In this document: positions 18,801-27,938 of the stretch, piece after piece
Numbering within the stretch: the stretch's first letter is position 1
Layout of the letters: each line of letters starts with the position of its first letter
Origin: Nitrospinota bacterium
GTDB taxonomy: Bacteria > Nitrospinota > Nitrospinia > Nitrospinales > VA-1
Direction of reading: 5' to 3'
DNA: 58,408 nt
Assembly: GCA_013349585.1 (NCBI GenBank)
Contig: DUZG01000008.1
Location: forward strand, 1 to 58,408
The notes under the pieces: generated by a model
Databases searched by the model: none
Seen by the model: only the letters and a program-made list of their open reading frames with translations
Told to the model about the DNA's origin: nothing
Made by a program: the position numbers and the translations under genes

Positions 18801-20814
18801 CAAGTTTACCGTGTTGATCAAACATGATCGGATGTCGCTTACCTGGATGTGGAGATTTATACTTGGGCCATTCAATTATAGATTCTCGTTCAGAGAGAAC
18901 TTGATTGCCTTTCCAGTCGTAATCCCATACAGAGCCATCATAGGCCTTGATCTGTTTGATTGGATCATCATGATGCCCGGGCTGTCCCTTAGGAGGAAGC
19001 ATGTACTTAACCCAGTCTTTGATATTAACGGTTGGATCTTCTTTCGACCAATCGCTTTTACCTTTATCAATAATGTGAAACTTCTTACCAAACCAGTCCA
19101 TAGTTCTACCAACCAGTTTGTCTGAAGTTTGTCCATGAGGAATGCGTCCCACACGATCAGGAAGTTCTTTCAAAGGACGCATAACATCGGTGCTACCTGT
19201 TGGATAATTTCCATCCTGCAGCACGTTATAAACTCTCCAGTATCCCCACATGCCTGCAACATAGTGATGCGCTACATGACAATGGAAAAGAAAGTCACCC
19301 GCTAAACGCTGACAAAGTCCAGATCCACACTCAGTCTCAAGATCAACAACTTCAGATGGACCAATAACTTTAACGTCAACACGGTCGGTCGTAGTACGAA
19401 CAACAGGGTACTTGACGGGGCCATCATAAGCCGCACTGATGAGGTTGGCGATTTGCACTTCCCGTTTCGGAGAACGCGTCCAACGAATGGTTCCACCATG
19501 TGGATGATGAGAATGAAACACTTCACCACCACCATGGATCAAACGGAATTTTGCCGGATCACCTAGGTAAGAACGGGGAATCGTGGTCGGTGCATCTCCG
19601 AAGGTATAAGAACTATAAGCGAGTGATTCATCTTCGAAATGAAACTTCTTTTCCTGAATTGCCAGATTATTAATACCAAATGGCTCAGAGCGGAAGTTCA
19701 ATGCTCTTGCAGAAGGACGATAAGCATCTGTCTGCGGATCGCGCTGAGGAATCATTTCACCATGACGGTTCAAGGGACGAAAAGATTCATCGCCAACTTC
19801 GTGATAAATCAGACCGAACTCACGAAAATCTCTTTCATCATCATTAACGATCATGGCCATCCAGCCGCTTTCCAGTGGGCCACCGGTCCAAGGATCGACA
19901 TAACGAGAACCTTTAGGTTCTACAACCATGGCACCGATCAACCCTAATGAGGAAGGATCACGACCCGCATGGTTTTGAATCATGTGTCCGCCTTCTTGCT
20001 CATCAATAGGAATGTACCACTCGTATTCCTGCGTTTCACCAGCAGGAACGATTGCACCAGGGGAAGCAGCCGTATCAGGCTGACCCGTAGAGCTGATGAT
20101 CATTGCAGAACCGTTTACCTGAAAGCCTGCATCTTCATCTTCCAATTGGTTCGTGAATTTAATACGTAAGCAGTCGCCCTGATTTGCACGAATCATAAAC
20201 GGTTGAATAGCATCTCCCTGAAGTCCATTAGAAACAGCACCAGGGTCCAACGCGTCTTCACGAGCTGCGGCATTCTTTTCTTCTTCAGCTCGAACTCTAT
20301 CAATGTCCTTATCCAGAACATACATATAGCCCGGGTAATAATCGCCCCATTGGTTCAGGGTAATTTCTACGTTAATAGCTGAGACTTCGTAGGTTTTTGT
20401 AGAGGCGTTGGTCGGACAATGTGCGCCTCTGTATACCTTGGCCGCAGCTTCCGTAGGTCCAAGCAAATAGCTTTGTCCCAATTGATGACCCGCCCAAGAA
20501 TCGTGGAATCCACCGCCTGCCGAAGCCGGACTGGCGTGTTCCTTGAGCTTTGATTTTAACTGATCCATAACCTTCATAAAGGTTTGGTCCAGTTTTTCTT
20601 GGCTACCTTCCAGCCCACTCATTACATCTTCATGCTCGAGTTGCTGATCCAGCTTTTTCAGCCAATTGGGCCTGTCAACTGCTGCGTTTCCAGAGTCATG
20701 ACCGCCATGCGAATGATCGGTCGAAATTGCGCCAGCGGGAACAGAAAGTCCCAGGCTCAAAAACACGACCGCAAGCGCATAACAGCTTTTCCACCCTTTT
20801 TTGACACGAATCAT
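15865..20814 (-). CDS. Giant multicopper oxidase, MofA-like
   Basis: A 1649-residue exported protein: signal peptide to about residue 29, then a His-rich mature start (TDHSHGGHD). Several cupredoxin domains follow. All four HxH copper motifs needed for the trinuclear centre are visible: HSHHPHGG (434-441), HCHVAHHYVAGMW (511-523, also carrying the type 1 Cys-His-Met ligands), HPHFFQFD (830-837) and HDH (979-981). The C-terminal 650 residues hold further cupredoxin-like repeats without those motifs. Length and composition resemble MofA of Leptothrix, a putative Mn(II) oxidase; motif order is permuted relative to laccases. AGGAGA precedes the ATG. Oxidises an unknown substrate with O2; Mn(II) is a hypothesis. 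Confidence 0.88.
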   Translation of the reverse strand: MIRVKKGWKSCYALAVVFLSLGLSVPAGAISTDHSHGGHDSGNAAVDRPNWLKKLDQQLEHEDVMSGLEGSQEKLDQTFMKVMDQLKSKLKEHASPASAGGGFHDSWAGHQLGQSYLLGPTEAAAKVYRGAHCPTNASTKTYEVSAINVEITLNQWGDYYPGYMYVLDKDIDRVRAEEEKNAAAREDALDPGAVSNGLQGDAIQPFMIRANQGDCLRIKFTNQLEDEDAGFQVNGSAMIISSTGQPDTAASPGAIVPAGETQEYEWYIPIDEQEGGHMIQNHAGRDPSSLGLIGAMVVEPKGSRYVDPWTGGPLESGWMAMIVNDDERDFREFGLIYHEVGDESFRPLNRHGEMIPQRDPQTDAYRPSARALNFRSEPFGINNLAIQEKKFHFEDESLAYSSYTFGDAPTTIPRSYLGDPAKFRLIHGGGEVFHSHHPHGGTIRWTRSPKREVQIANLISAAYDGPVKYPVVRTTTDRVDVKVIGPSEVVDLETECGSGLCQRLAGDFLFHCHVAHHYVAGMWGYWRVYNVLQDGNYPTGSTDVMRPLKELPDRVGRIPHGQTSDKLVGRTMDWFGKKFHIIDKGKSDWSKEDPTVNIKDWVKYMLPPKGQPGHHDDPIKQIKAYDGSVWDYDWKGNQVLSERESIIEWPKYKSPHPGKRHPIMFDQHGKLAWPHLNPHFGKRVPFARHHGGAPWLEPFHMRPDDEIITKSESGSGRGPINVESSAPAKPGEQGRWSLCPPGAGRKQYNLHFINTPIELSPAVGKTPPVVDKYGLIYVIDEEMAEVKADPKRAIPLVIRANVYDCVDVLLTSEWDDDDFTNFQMSKVNIHPHFFQFDNQASDGVITGFSYDQSMRSYTQFTKKMKDGHHVSMPMPMNAKLLKATKPGDTKVEIQMAKGSPTYHVGADIIVGIEVPNGKDARWITNITPDPNKGEAKDGKYTITFGEGMTHAHAANQIVTTEYVRYRWWVDADVGLVFWHDHAFGATTWPHGGIGSTIVEPWGSTYHDPETGEEIRSGPVADIHGTEPFAYSRNGSFRELVAQLHDTVPHTAQLVTAGNPAGLTRENAIAAGQSISFQMPSDMLEVAFPHLNGGTHTTGGGFNFRASSLASRLLNNKDASRLFDSKMHGEPATPMLRAYVGDNIVFRLLHGMQNETHTFVVSGHGYRPERYDKDSRVTNTIHIGIAERYDLATTAGGYQGMAGDYLYYDGRTSKLSEGEWGIIRVHDELQKDLKVLPGNEEFKKKVKKVLCPKGAPVKSFSVVAIDKELSFNANTEGEIEVDFERKLLLANAAGKIYALEGEAKQAAADGHMPHPLTLHANIGDCIKIKLTNRLKAGNASMHLNNIAFDPLTSQGINVGNNPGDQTVAPGKSKNYEFFADPGFKINGSLIWDFGNLTTNLRDGMFGGIIIGPRGSVYRDPETGKDISLGNSWKADVIIDKSYPENANLENYRDFALYFQDEDNIIGTSFMPYLQNVAGLTGVNYRLEPWLYREDEGCELGNMFTACVAADQDPATPTLKAHAGDRVMINIFGAHNEQNQMFNLDGHQWRRHMDQEGSDMIDTEQFGAGEYIQAFFNAGGTYKNPGTYLWFNARTPYQQAGQWGYFKVLSSGDRSILPLGKVTPKGVKTASQPSEEEKSASKAEDDRLSMR

Positions 20815-21029
20815 TATCTATCTCCTAGTAGAGCGTCTAAAAATGGACAATAAAAAACAGTAATATTTAATATATTTCTTCTAATAATTTTATGACCCAC
20901 CCATCCCTTTGGGTAGGCCAATATCTACTAACCCTTTGCAATCAAAGGCTTATGTGTAACATTAAAAAAGAACGAAATAATGCCTACAGGATCTGACCCT
21001 GCAATTTCGGGTGGGCAACTTTAACAAAT

Positions 21030-22334
21030 TTAATTTTCCCTTACAAGCCCCAAATTGATTTTTTTACCATCTCTCAAGACCAGCAGAAAAACAGATCCGC
21101 CTTTGGTCATCCCGCTCAAAACACTCTCAAATTCATGTTGGTTTTCCACGGTTTCCCCATTAACCGCCAATATCTGGTCACCAACTTGCATGCCTTTTGA
21201 GTCGGCATAACTTCCTGACTTTACAGTCGCCACTTTTGGGTTATTTTCAGCAAGAGGATCATCTGTTACCGAAAAGCCCAGGGCCAATGGGTCGCTGGGA
21301 GTCAAAGAGGCCAAAAGGCTGGTTTTCTTTTTCTTCGATTCAAGTTTCACCGGAACTGTTTTGCCTTTGCCGTTTCTCAAGATATCCAGATTAATGGTTT
21401 GTCCAGGAGTGATCGTGCCAATAATACGGATCAGAGTATTGGGGGAGTCAACAACTGCGCCTCCAATTTTTATAATAATATCTCCCACTTTCAATCCTGC
21501 TTGATGAGCCGGATCGCCTTCAAAAACAGAAGTTACGACAACGCCTTTTCTACTATGTTTTTTTTCAACCATCTCTTCAGGTAACGGGTCGATGCCCACA
21601 CCCAGCCAACCGCGATGTACTTCTCCGTGCTCCACCAATTGCGCAACAATATGCGAAACCATATTTGATGGAATGGAAAAACCAATGCTTTGCGCATAAT
21701 TAATGATAGCCGTATTAATACCAATAACTTCACCTTGAATATTCAACAACGGGCCACCGCTATTTCCAGGGTTTATTGAAGCATCGGTTTGAATGAAATC
21801 TTCATACCGGGAGAGGTTGACGTTCTCCCTTTTTAATCCACTGACAATTCCGAATGTTGTCGTGTCGTTCAACCCATAAGGGTTGCCTACTGCCACTACC
21901 AACTGCCCTATCCTAACCTTACTGGAGTCTGCAAACTTCACCGCCGTCAGCGGTTGCTCGGATTCGACCTGCACCACAGCGAGATCGGTGTCTTCATCGG
22001 CACCTAAAACATCACCGACAACTTTACTGCCATCTTTAAATGTCACCAGTATCTTTAGAACATTGCGTACCACATGGCTGTTAGTGACGATCAATCCTTT
22101 TTTCGCATCGAAAATAACACCTGCTCCTGCATTGGCAGGTCGGCCTTTCCTAGGCAACCCCTGCCCCACAGCTCCTTTTGCAATATAAGGAGAAAGGCTG
22201 ACCACCGCCGGTCGAACTTTATCCGCCAACGCCACAAGCTCCTGCTCAACCTGCTCCAAAATTCCCGCACTGCTTAATTGCGCCAATAGCAGGAAAGTTA
22301 TAAATGTGGAGATTTTTATAAGCGGATTGTTCAT
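21030..22334 (-). CDS. HtrA/DegP-type serine protease
   Basis: Periplasmic quality-control protease or chaperone. A TTG at 22346 opens the frame but the ATG at 22334 gives the better signal peptide (MNNPLIKISTF...LSSAG). The trypsin-like domain carries His87 (NSHVV), Asp117 (EDTDLAVV) and Ser192 (PGNSGGPLLN). Two PDZ domains follow, about 225-320 and 340-434, the second ending VFLLVLRDGKKINLGL. Length and architecture match Do-family proteases. It lies upstream of the giant oxidase on the same strand with 215 nt between. Confidence 0.95.
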   Translation of the reverse strand: MNNPLIKISTFITFLLLAQLSSAGILEQVEQELVALADKVRPAVVSLSPYIAKGAVGQGLPRKGRPANAGAGVIFDAKKGLIVTNSHVVRNVLKILVTFKDGSKVVGDVLGADEDTDLAVVQVESEQPLTAVKFADSSKVRIGQLVVAVGNPYGLNDTTTFGIVSGLKRENVNLSRYEDFIQTDASINPGNSGGPLLNIQGEVIGINTAIINYAQSIGFSIPSNMVSHIVAQLVEHGEVHRGWLGVGIDPLPEEMVEKKHSRKGVVVTSVFEGDPAHQAGLKVGDIIIKIGGAVVDSPNTLIRIIGTITPGQTINLDILRNGKGKTVPVKLESKKKKTSLLASLTPSDPLALGFSVTDDPLAENNPKVATVKSGSYADSKGMQVGDQILAVNGETVENQHEFESVLSGMTKGGSVFLLVLRDGKKINLGLVREN

Positions 22335-22487
22335 AAATAATTTCAATAGAAAGCAAGTGAGCTGAGTTCGATAAAAAGCTTTTTCGAATACGCACTTGAT
22401 TTTTCAATTAGGTCATGAAAAAGTAACTACTTGTCTTATATATAAACTATCCCTTTAACTATCTTAACTGTCAAGCAGAACCGAAAT

Positions 22488-23198
22488 ATGACTATCCCAT
22501 CTAAAGACCTCGAAACCAAATCGGCAGAAGAACTGATCCAATGGGCTATGGACGAATATGGCTTGAAAGCCGGCCTCGCTTGCAGCTTTGGCATGGAAGA
22601 CATGGTTCTCATCGATATGATAGCCAAACTTAAAGGCCCGATCACCATCTTCACTCTCGATACCGGTCGTCTGCATGAGGAAACCTACGAAATAATGGAG
22701 CGCGTGCGGTCACATTACGGACTAGAAATCAAAACCTATTTCCCGGACAGCGAAAAGGTAGAAAAACTGTTACGAGGAAAAGGCTTCTTCTCCTTCAAAG
22801 AAAGTATCGAAAATAGAAAAGAATGCTGCGCGATTAGAAAGATTGAACCTTTGAACCGGGCACTAATCGAATTCGGCGCCTGGGTTACAGGGCTAAGAAG
22901 AGATCAAGCGGTTACCCGCACCGGAACGCCAAAGGTTATAGAAGATGCTGACCACCCGCCTCTTATAAAAATTAACCCTCTGGCAGACTGGTCGCAAGAG
23001 CAGGTAGAATCTTATATCGAAAAATATAAGGTCCCTGTCAATGCTTTACATAAAATGAACTATCCCAGTATAGGCTGTGCTCCTTGCACCCGCTCTATCG
23101 AGCCAGGCGAAGATATCCGCGCGGGAAGATGGTGGTGGGAAAACCCCGAACATAAAGAGTGCGGCCTTCACCGCGGGCCATCTGCCGGAGGCAACTAG
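22488..23198 (+). CDS. cysH: Phosphoadenylyl/adenylyl-sulfate reductase
   Basis: Assimilatory sulfate reduction: reduces APS or PAPS to sulfite using thioredoxin. The adenylyl-binding core contains ACSFGMEDMV and TLDTGRLHEETY. The cysteine pattern ECC (113-114) plus CAPC (197-200) binds a [4Fe-4S] cluster, which points to the APS-using bacterial type. The catalytic Cys225 is in HKECGLH at the C-terminus. Length 236 aa is usual. Alone here; other sulfate-assimilation genes are not in the window. Confidence 0.95.
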   Translation: MTIPSKDLETKSAEELIQWAMDEYGLKAGLACSFGMEDMVLIDMIAKLKGPITIFTLDTGRLHEETYEIMERVRSHYGLEIKTYFPDSEKVEKLLRGKGFFSFKESIENRKECCAIRKIEPLNRALIEFGAWVTGLRRDQAVTRTGTPKVIEDADHPPLIKINPLADWSQEQVESYIEKYKVPVNALHKMNYPSIGCAPCTRSIEPGEDIRAGRWWWENPEHKECGLHRGPSAGGN

Positions 23199-23279
23199 CG
23201 GGTCAGGGCCCCGCAGCCTAAATGTCTATTTTTTCTCAGCAATACAGTTTCCTCAAAGCTTCTGACCTCTTATATTCCT

Positions 23280-23957
23280 CTATTTGAGTCCCGTGTCACG
23301 CTGGTGAACATAGTTCGGGATATTCGAAAACACTGAAACCATAAAAGGCAAGACTTGCTGAACTACTTTTTGAACTGTTTTTATCAAAGTTGTTTTTTCC
23401 GCAGATTTTAATTCTTCTAACTGGCGTTCTGCCTCCTTAAAAATAAGTGGCAAGACTTCGATAGACATCACAGCTATTTGAAGAATCTCTTTTAAGTTTC
23501 TCCCCAATTTGCCTTTAAAGAATATCAAGCTATCCAATCCTGTCAAAAAATCAGAAGTGGTTATTATTAACACCATTAAAAACATCACGACAATAACCAG
23601 TCGAGAGCAAGACTCGATGGCAAGCATCAAGCCTTCTACTGAGATGCTGAAAGGTATCCATGCAGGTAGATCCAAAAAATAACCGGGGGTAAACAGCAGT
23701 GGAAAAATAATGATTGCAATGAAAAACCAGGTCAATTTCCGTAGCGTGAAATAAATTTCCCGACCTGAAATATTTGCTGTCCATGCCAGACCAATCCCCA
23801 ACAATGTTAAAACAGCAAGTAAAGCTCCATCACTCATCCCGGAAAGCGCAAGCAAAACCAGTGTCCCACAAATTTTATAATCGGCCCGCATGCCGTGAAT
23901 ACAGGTTGAGCCCGGAACAAACCCACTCGCAATTGGAAAAAACAGTTTTTCGCTCAT
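23280..23957 (-). CDS. EcfT/CbiQ-type transporter membrane protein
   Basis: Integral membrane protein with five to six hydrophobic helices (for example CGTLVLLALSGMSDGALLAVL; LVIVVMFLMVLII), and a C-terminal cytoplasmic helix region (IFKEAERQLEELKSAEK). This fits the T-component of energy-coupling-factor vitamin or metal importers (CbiQ family). The family's Ala-Arg signature helices are not obvious. No ATPase or S-component gene is adjacent, so it is an orphan here and must share partners encoded elsewhere if functional. Confidence 0.75.
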   Translation of the reverse strand: MSEKLFFPIASGFVPGSTCIHGMRADYKICGTLVLLALSGMSDGALLAVLTLLGIGLAWTANISGREIYFTLRKLTWFFIAIIIFPLLFTPGYFLDLPAWIPFSISVEGLMLAIESCSRLVIVVMFLMVLIITTSDFLTGLDSLIFFKGKLGRNLKEILQIAVMSIEVLPLIFKEAERQLEELKSAEKTTLIKTVQKVVQQVLPFMVSVFSNIPNYVHQRDTGLK

Positions 23958-24055
23958 CTTTTCGCGATCTTTTGAAAATAAACACTAACTGAATGCCGCT
24001 TGAACCTCGGCTCAGGTTATGGAATGATTATCAATCTAATAAAGTAAGTATATAT

Positions 24056-24706
24056 ATGACTTCTTCCATTATAAATAAAACTTGTGCGTTTGTAGAAAAT
24101 AAACTTGCCGGTGATGGATCAGGGCACGATTGGTGGCATATTTATCGCGTCTGGACGATTGCAAAAACTATCGCGGCTGAAGAACAAGCAGATATGCAGA
24201 CCGTTGAGTTAGGTGCCCTGCTTCATGACATCGCCGATTGGAAATTCCACAATGGTGACGATTCGAAAGGTCCTGCCGTTGCCCGGGAATTTCTAAATAA
24301 TAACAGTGCCGACCCAAAACTGACGGAATCTGTTGTCGATATTGTATCCACGGTTTCATACAAAGGTGCCGGAGTCGCCACACCTATGAAAACCCTCGAA
24401 GGAAAAATTGTGCAGGATGCCGACCGCCTCGATGCAATTGGTGCTTTAGGGATAGCGCGCACCTTTGCCTATGGCGGATATAAAAATCGTTTGATATATC
24501 ATCCTGATGAAAAACCTGTCCTTCATCAAAATTTCGATGATTACAAAAAGAATGAAGGACACACCATCAACCATTTTTACGAAAAACTACTTTTGTTGAA
24601 AGATCGGATGAATACAAAAACGGGCAAACGGATGGCTGATGGACGCCACCAGTTCATGCAAAATTTCCTAGACCAATTTTATAGGGAGTGGGATGGCATT
24701 GTTTGA
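24056..24706 (+). CDS. HD-domain phosphohydrolase
   Basis: Metal-dependent HD hydrolase of the YedJ/uncharacterised-HD type. Visible metal ligands: GHDWWHIYRV near residues 23-32, LLHDIAD (His57, Asp58) and QDADRLDAIG. I use the ATG at 24056 because alignment of the HD family starts there; an ATG at 23993 would add 21 residues with no clear function and no better ribosome site. The stop overlaps the next gene's start by 14 nt, indicating translational coupling with the sirtuin. Substrate unknown; nucleotide hydrolysis is typical of relatives. Confidence 0.88.
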   Translation: MTSSIINKTCAFVENKLAGDGSGHDWWHIYRVWTIAKTIAAEEQADMQTVELGALLHDIADWKFHNGDDSKGPAVAREFLNNNSADPKLTESVVDIVSTVSYKGAGVATPMKTLEGKIVQDADRLDAIGALGIARTFAYGGYKNRLIYHPDEKPVLHQNFDDYKKNEGHTINHFYEKLLLLKDRMNTKTGKRMADGRHQFMQNFLDQFYREWDGIV

Positions 24707-25517
24707 AACATTGCATAAATCGGCAGACCTCATAAGAAACTGCAAGCGCATGTTGTTATTGACTAGCGCGGGTATGAGTGCCGACTCCAATATTCCGACA
24801 TTTAGAGATAAAGACGGCTACTGGAAAAACTTCCCGCCCTTTAAAGTGAAAAATCTGGAGGCACAAGATTTAGCCAGTCCCTGGGCATTTCGCAATGAAC
24901 TTCCCCATGCATGGGCGTTTTATGAATGGCGCCGGAGAAACGCTAATGAGAACCAGCCGCATGAAGGTTATCGAATTATCAATGAATGGCTTGAAAAATG
25001 CGACGGGTTTATCCACACCACCAACACAGATGGCCTACACCTGATGTCGGGTTGCGACATAGATAGGATTCTGGAAGTTCACGGTTCCATGTGGCGTCTT
25101 CAATGCCTCGACACCTGCACACATAAGTATTGGGACGATGTATCCGTGCCGCTATGCAACCTCGACAAAGAAACCATGCGCGCCTCCAACTTCCCTAAAT
25201 GTATTCACTGTCGTAGCATTGCGCGTCCACATATTTTGATGTTTGACGATGGCGAATACACAGGCCACCCTGAACAGGGGATCAATTTCAGAAACTTTAT
25301 CCAGGAATCGGTGGACTTGGCAATTATGGTGGGAAGTTCAGGAGCCGTACCGACCAATGATTATATAGCCCTTCATCTTATGGAAAGAGGAACTGAGGTT
25401 ATCAATATTAACCTCGATACCTCTAGCAATAAAATTGCCAACACCGACTTGTTTATTGAAATGAAAGGCAAAGACGCTTTTGTCGAGTTAAACCGAATAG
25501 CCTTTGGTATTAGCTAA
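24693..25517 (+). CDS. Sir2-family NAD-dependent protein deacylase
   Basis: NAD-binding and catalytic motifs of sirtuins are present but divergent: SAGMSADSNIPTFRDKDGYW (residues 25-44), TNTDGLH (110-115), catalytic His130 in EVHGSMW, VGSSGAVPTN (213-222) and NINLDTS. Four cysteines (138, 142, 170, 173) can bind structural zinc. Cytoplasmic. It starts inside the end of the HD gene (14-nt overlap). Deacetylase is the family default, but the changed glycine motif (SAG for GAG) leaves room for another acyl group or ADP-ribosyl chemistry. Confidence 0.88.
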   Translation: MALFETLHKSADLIRNCKRMLLLTSAGMSADSNIPTFRDKDGYWKNFPPFKVKNLEAQDLASPWAFRNELPHAWAFYEWRRRNANENQPHEGYRIINEWLEKCDGFIHTTNTDGLHLMSGCDIDRILEVHGSMWRLQCLDTCTHKYWDDVSVPLCNLDKETMRASNFPKCIHCRSIARPHILMFDDGEYTGHPEQGINFRNFIQESVDLAIMVGSSGAVPTNDYIALHLMERGTEVININLDTSSNKIANTDLFIEMKGKDAFVELNRIAFGIS

Positions 25518-25658
25518 AATTTCTAAAAAAAATGAGGCGCTATTTATATTCTCGCGGAATTAAAAAGTATAGTATCCTCAACGCAGACTTAATACATACA
25601 AACGAGATCGGCCTTTAGACCTGCAAACCTGCTTTCTGTACTAATTAAGGAGTTTACA

Positions 25659-26306
25659 ATGAAAATCGTGCTTTTAACGTTGGTGATTTTATTTACCCAG
25701 GCGGTTCCTTCATTTGCTCAATGCAAACTAAAAAATATTTGTGCCATGATGCAAAAAATGGATCATTTTTCCATATTGAATGCCTGTCCGGGTTCTGCCC
25801 CCTTGTTGAAAGAATGTAGAAACGTAAGTGAAGAAGGTTTGCCAAAACTACCAACTCCTGAATTTATAGATAACGGGGATGGAACTATTACGGATAAAGT
25901 CAACAACCTCCGATGGTTCAAAAAAGGAAGTGAAAAAAGATGGACCTTGAAGGACGCAAATGCTTTTGCAAATAACGAAAGTTTTGCCGGAAGTTCTGAG
26001 TGGCGAGTCCCTACTTTGCCAGAACTACAAACACTTCTTTATCCTGAAAAAGTTGTCAATGCCAGCGGTAAAAAATCTTGGATTAACCCTATCTTCGAAC
26101 TTAGCAGGGCTCACTACTTTTGGTCTACTACGACCTGCGATCAAGTTTCCTTCATTGAGGAAAATTATCAAGGCAAGCATCAGAAAAAAACCTGCCAAAA
26201 GGGAAAAGCTGCCGCTTGGCTAGTGCTTTTCAAAGTCGGCTCCACTCTATGGTTTCTCACAAAAGATGCAAAACATCGCGTATGGTTGGTTCAAAACATT
26301 CAATAA
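25659..26306 (+). CDS. Exported DUF1566-domain protein
   Basis: Signal peptide ending PSFAQ, a short cysteine-containing region (CKLKNICAMMQ; NACPGSAPLLKEC), then a DUF1566/Lcl-type domain. Diagnostic motifs are FIDNGDGTITDKVNNLRWFK, SEWRVPTLPELQTLL and YFWSTT. These domains have a C-type-lectin-like fold and occur in secreted surface proteins of many bacteria; molecular role unknown. GGAG lies just upstream of the ATG. Monocistronic in appearance. Confidence 0.85.
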   Translation: MKIVLLTLVILFTQAVPSFAQCKLKNICAMMQKMDHFSILNACPGSAPLLKECRNVSEEGLPKLPTPEFIDNGDGTITDKVNNLRWFKKGSEKRWTLKDANAFANNESFAGSSEWRVPTLPELQTLLYPEKVVNASGKKSWINPIFELSRAHYFWSTTTCDQVSFIEENYQGKHQKKTCQKGKAAAWLVLFKVGSTLWFLTKDAKHRVWLVQNIQ

Positions 26307-26448
26307 ATTTTCCATCTCATGAAAAAGAAGCCATTTTACTTTTCAATCCTGCTTCAAATTTCCTAGAAAAAAGAATCCATACCCACTCAATTATCATCAA
26401 TATTACTACGTTGAGAATAGATTTTCTGTAAACCAATAGTAAAAACCA

Positions 26449-27903
26449 TTGATTCCTTGCCAAAACCTAAATTTTAAAAATCGTTTTATCGACCTGGGTC
26501 CCGACTTCTATCAGGAAAAGCAACCCGATCCTGTAACCGATCCTTATATGGTGGACTACTCCCCATCTGCAGGACAGTTAATCGACCTTCCTGAAGGCGG
26601 AGGAGAGAATTTTCTGGCAAATTTCAGCGGCAATCAGCCAATGAAAGCTGCCCAGCCATTGGCTATGGCCTACTCTGGTCACCAGTTCGGGTCTTATAAT
26701 CCCAAACTGGGAGATGGCCGAGGTCTCTTGATTGGAGAAATTTTAAATAAAAAAAATATAAGTTGGGATGTTCATCTTAAAGGTGCCGGGCCAACCCGAT
26801 TCGCTAGAGGGTTCGATGGACGAGCTACACTACAATCTTCTATTCGCGAGCATCTTGGAAGCGAAGCATTGAACGGTTTGTTAATTCCCACAACTCGATC
26901 TCTGGCAGTGATCGGTATTCGCGAGCTCATCTATAGACAGAAACCAGAATTGGCAGCAATTTTAGTGCGAGTCGCTGACTGCCACATTCGTTTTGGCAGC
27001 TTCGAGTTTTTTCACTATACAAAGCAACCAAAAAATGTCGAACGTCTGACAGATTTTGCCATCGAACATTATCATAGTGATATTTGTAATGAACCTGATC
27101 GATATCGAATTTTCTTCAAAAGAGTTTTAGCCCTTACCGCAAAATTAATTTCTAAATGGCAATCGGTTGGCTTTGTTCACGGAGTTATGAATACCGACAA
27201 CATGACGATAACGGGTACGACCTTTGACTACGGCCCTTATGGTTTCATGGACGGTTTTAATACTCGGTATACACCCAACTCATCGGATACTCATGGGAGA
27301 TACGCTTATCAGCAACAGGCCGAAATCGGCTTTTGGAACCTGAGCAAGTTGGCAGAAACATTGACACCCCTGGTGGGCGCAGACGAGCTGCAAGAAGAAC
27401 TCAAACAATACCAACCTATATTCAATGGATTTTATCGGGAAGAAATGGGACGCAAACTTGGGTTATCTATCCTAGATTCGGAGTTTAGCGAATTGACGCA
27501 GGAAATGTTCCGGCTGTTACAAAGTCAGCAACTGGACTACTCAAATTTTTTTCGCGATCTTGCAAATTATCCAAGCGCAATGGATTGCGGTATTGAATTC
27601 CGTTCGTGGCTAGATCGCTATCTAAAGCTTTGTGATCGAGAAAGCATCAGCCATGATGAACGCAAAAAGAAAATGGATGCCGTTAACCCAAAATTTATCT
27701 TAAGAAACCATCTGGTGCAACGAGCCCTGGAAAAGGCGTTAAAAGAAGCTGACTTTTCAGAAGTGACCCGACTACGAATTCTTCTGGAAAACCCATTTGA
27801 AGATCGCCCCGAGCTTTTTAAAAAATACAATATCGACGCTGATTTTTATTCTCAGGATACGCCGCAAGAGTTTCTAGGTCGTCAAACCAGTTGCTCCGCA
27901 TAA
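26449..27903 (+). CDS. selO: SelO/YdiU protein adenylyltransferase
   Basis: Pseudokinase-fold AMPylase that transfers AMP from ATP to proteins. Motifs: AYSGHQFGSYNPKLGDGRG, VHLKGAGPTRFARGFDGRA and HGVMNTDNMTITG with DYGPYGFMD as the metal-binding loop. C-terminus QTSCSA carries the conserved late cysteine. Length 484 aa matches YdiU (about 480). The first possible start is a TTG at 26449, nine bases after an in-frame TAA, so there is no ATG start; the N-terminus NLNFKNRF aligns with the family's beginning. Confidence 0.93.
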   Translation: MIPCQNLNFKNRFIDLGPDFYQEKQPDPVTDPYMVDYSPSAGQLIDLPEGGGENFLANFSGNQPMKAAQPLAMAYSGHQFGSYNPKLGDGRGLLIGEILNKKNISWDVHLKGAGPTRFARGFDGRATLQSSIREHLGSEALNGLLIPTTRSLAVIGIRELIYRQKPELAAILVRVADCHIRFGSFEFFHYTKQPKNVERLTDFAIEHYHSDICNEPDRYRIFFKRVLALTAKLISKWQSVGFVHGVMNTDNMTITGTTFDYGPYGFMDGFNTRYTPNSSDTHGRYAYQQQAEIGFWNLSKLAETLTPLVGADELQEELKQYQPIFNGFYREEMGRKLGLSILDSEFSELTQEMFRLLQSQQLDYSNFFRDLANYPSAMDCGIEFRSWLDRYLKLCDRESISHDERKKKMDAVNPKFILRNHLVQRALEKALKEADFSEVTRLRILLENPFEDRPELFKKYNIDADFYSQDTPQEFLGRQTSCSA

Positions 27904-27938
27904 TGAGCCGTAAAAGCTCGACATGATGAAAATAATCA

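Noticed and set aside
20886-20921. Weak hairpin (ACCCA/TGGGT) downstream of the HtrA gene
   Set aside because: A 5-bp stem without a T-run; not enough to call a terminator.
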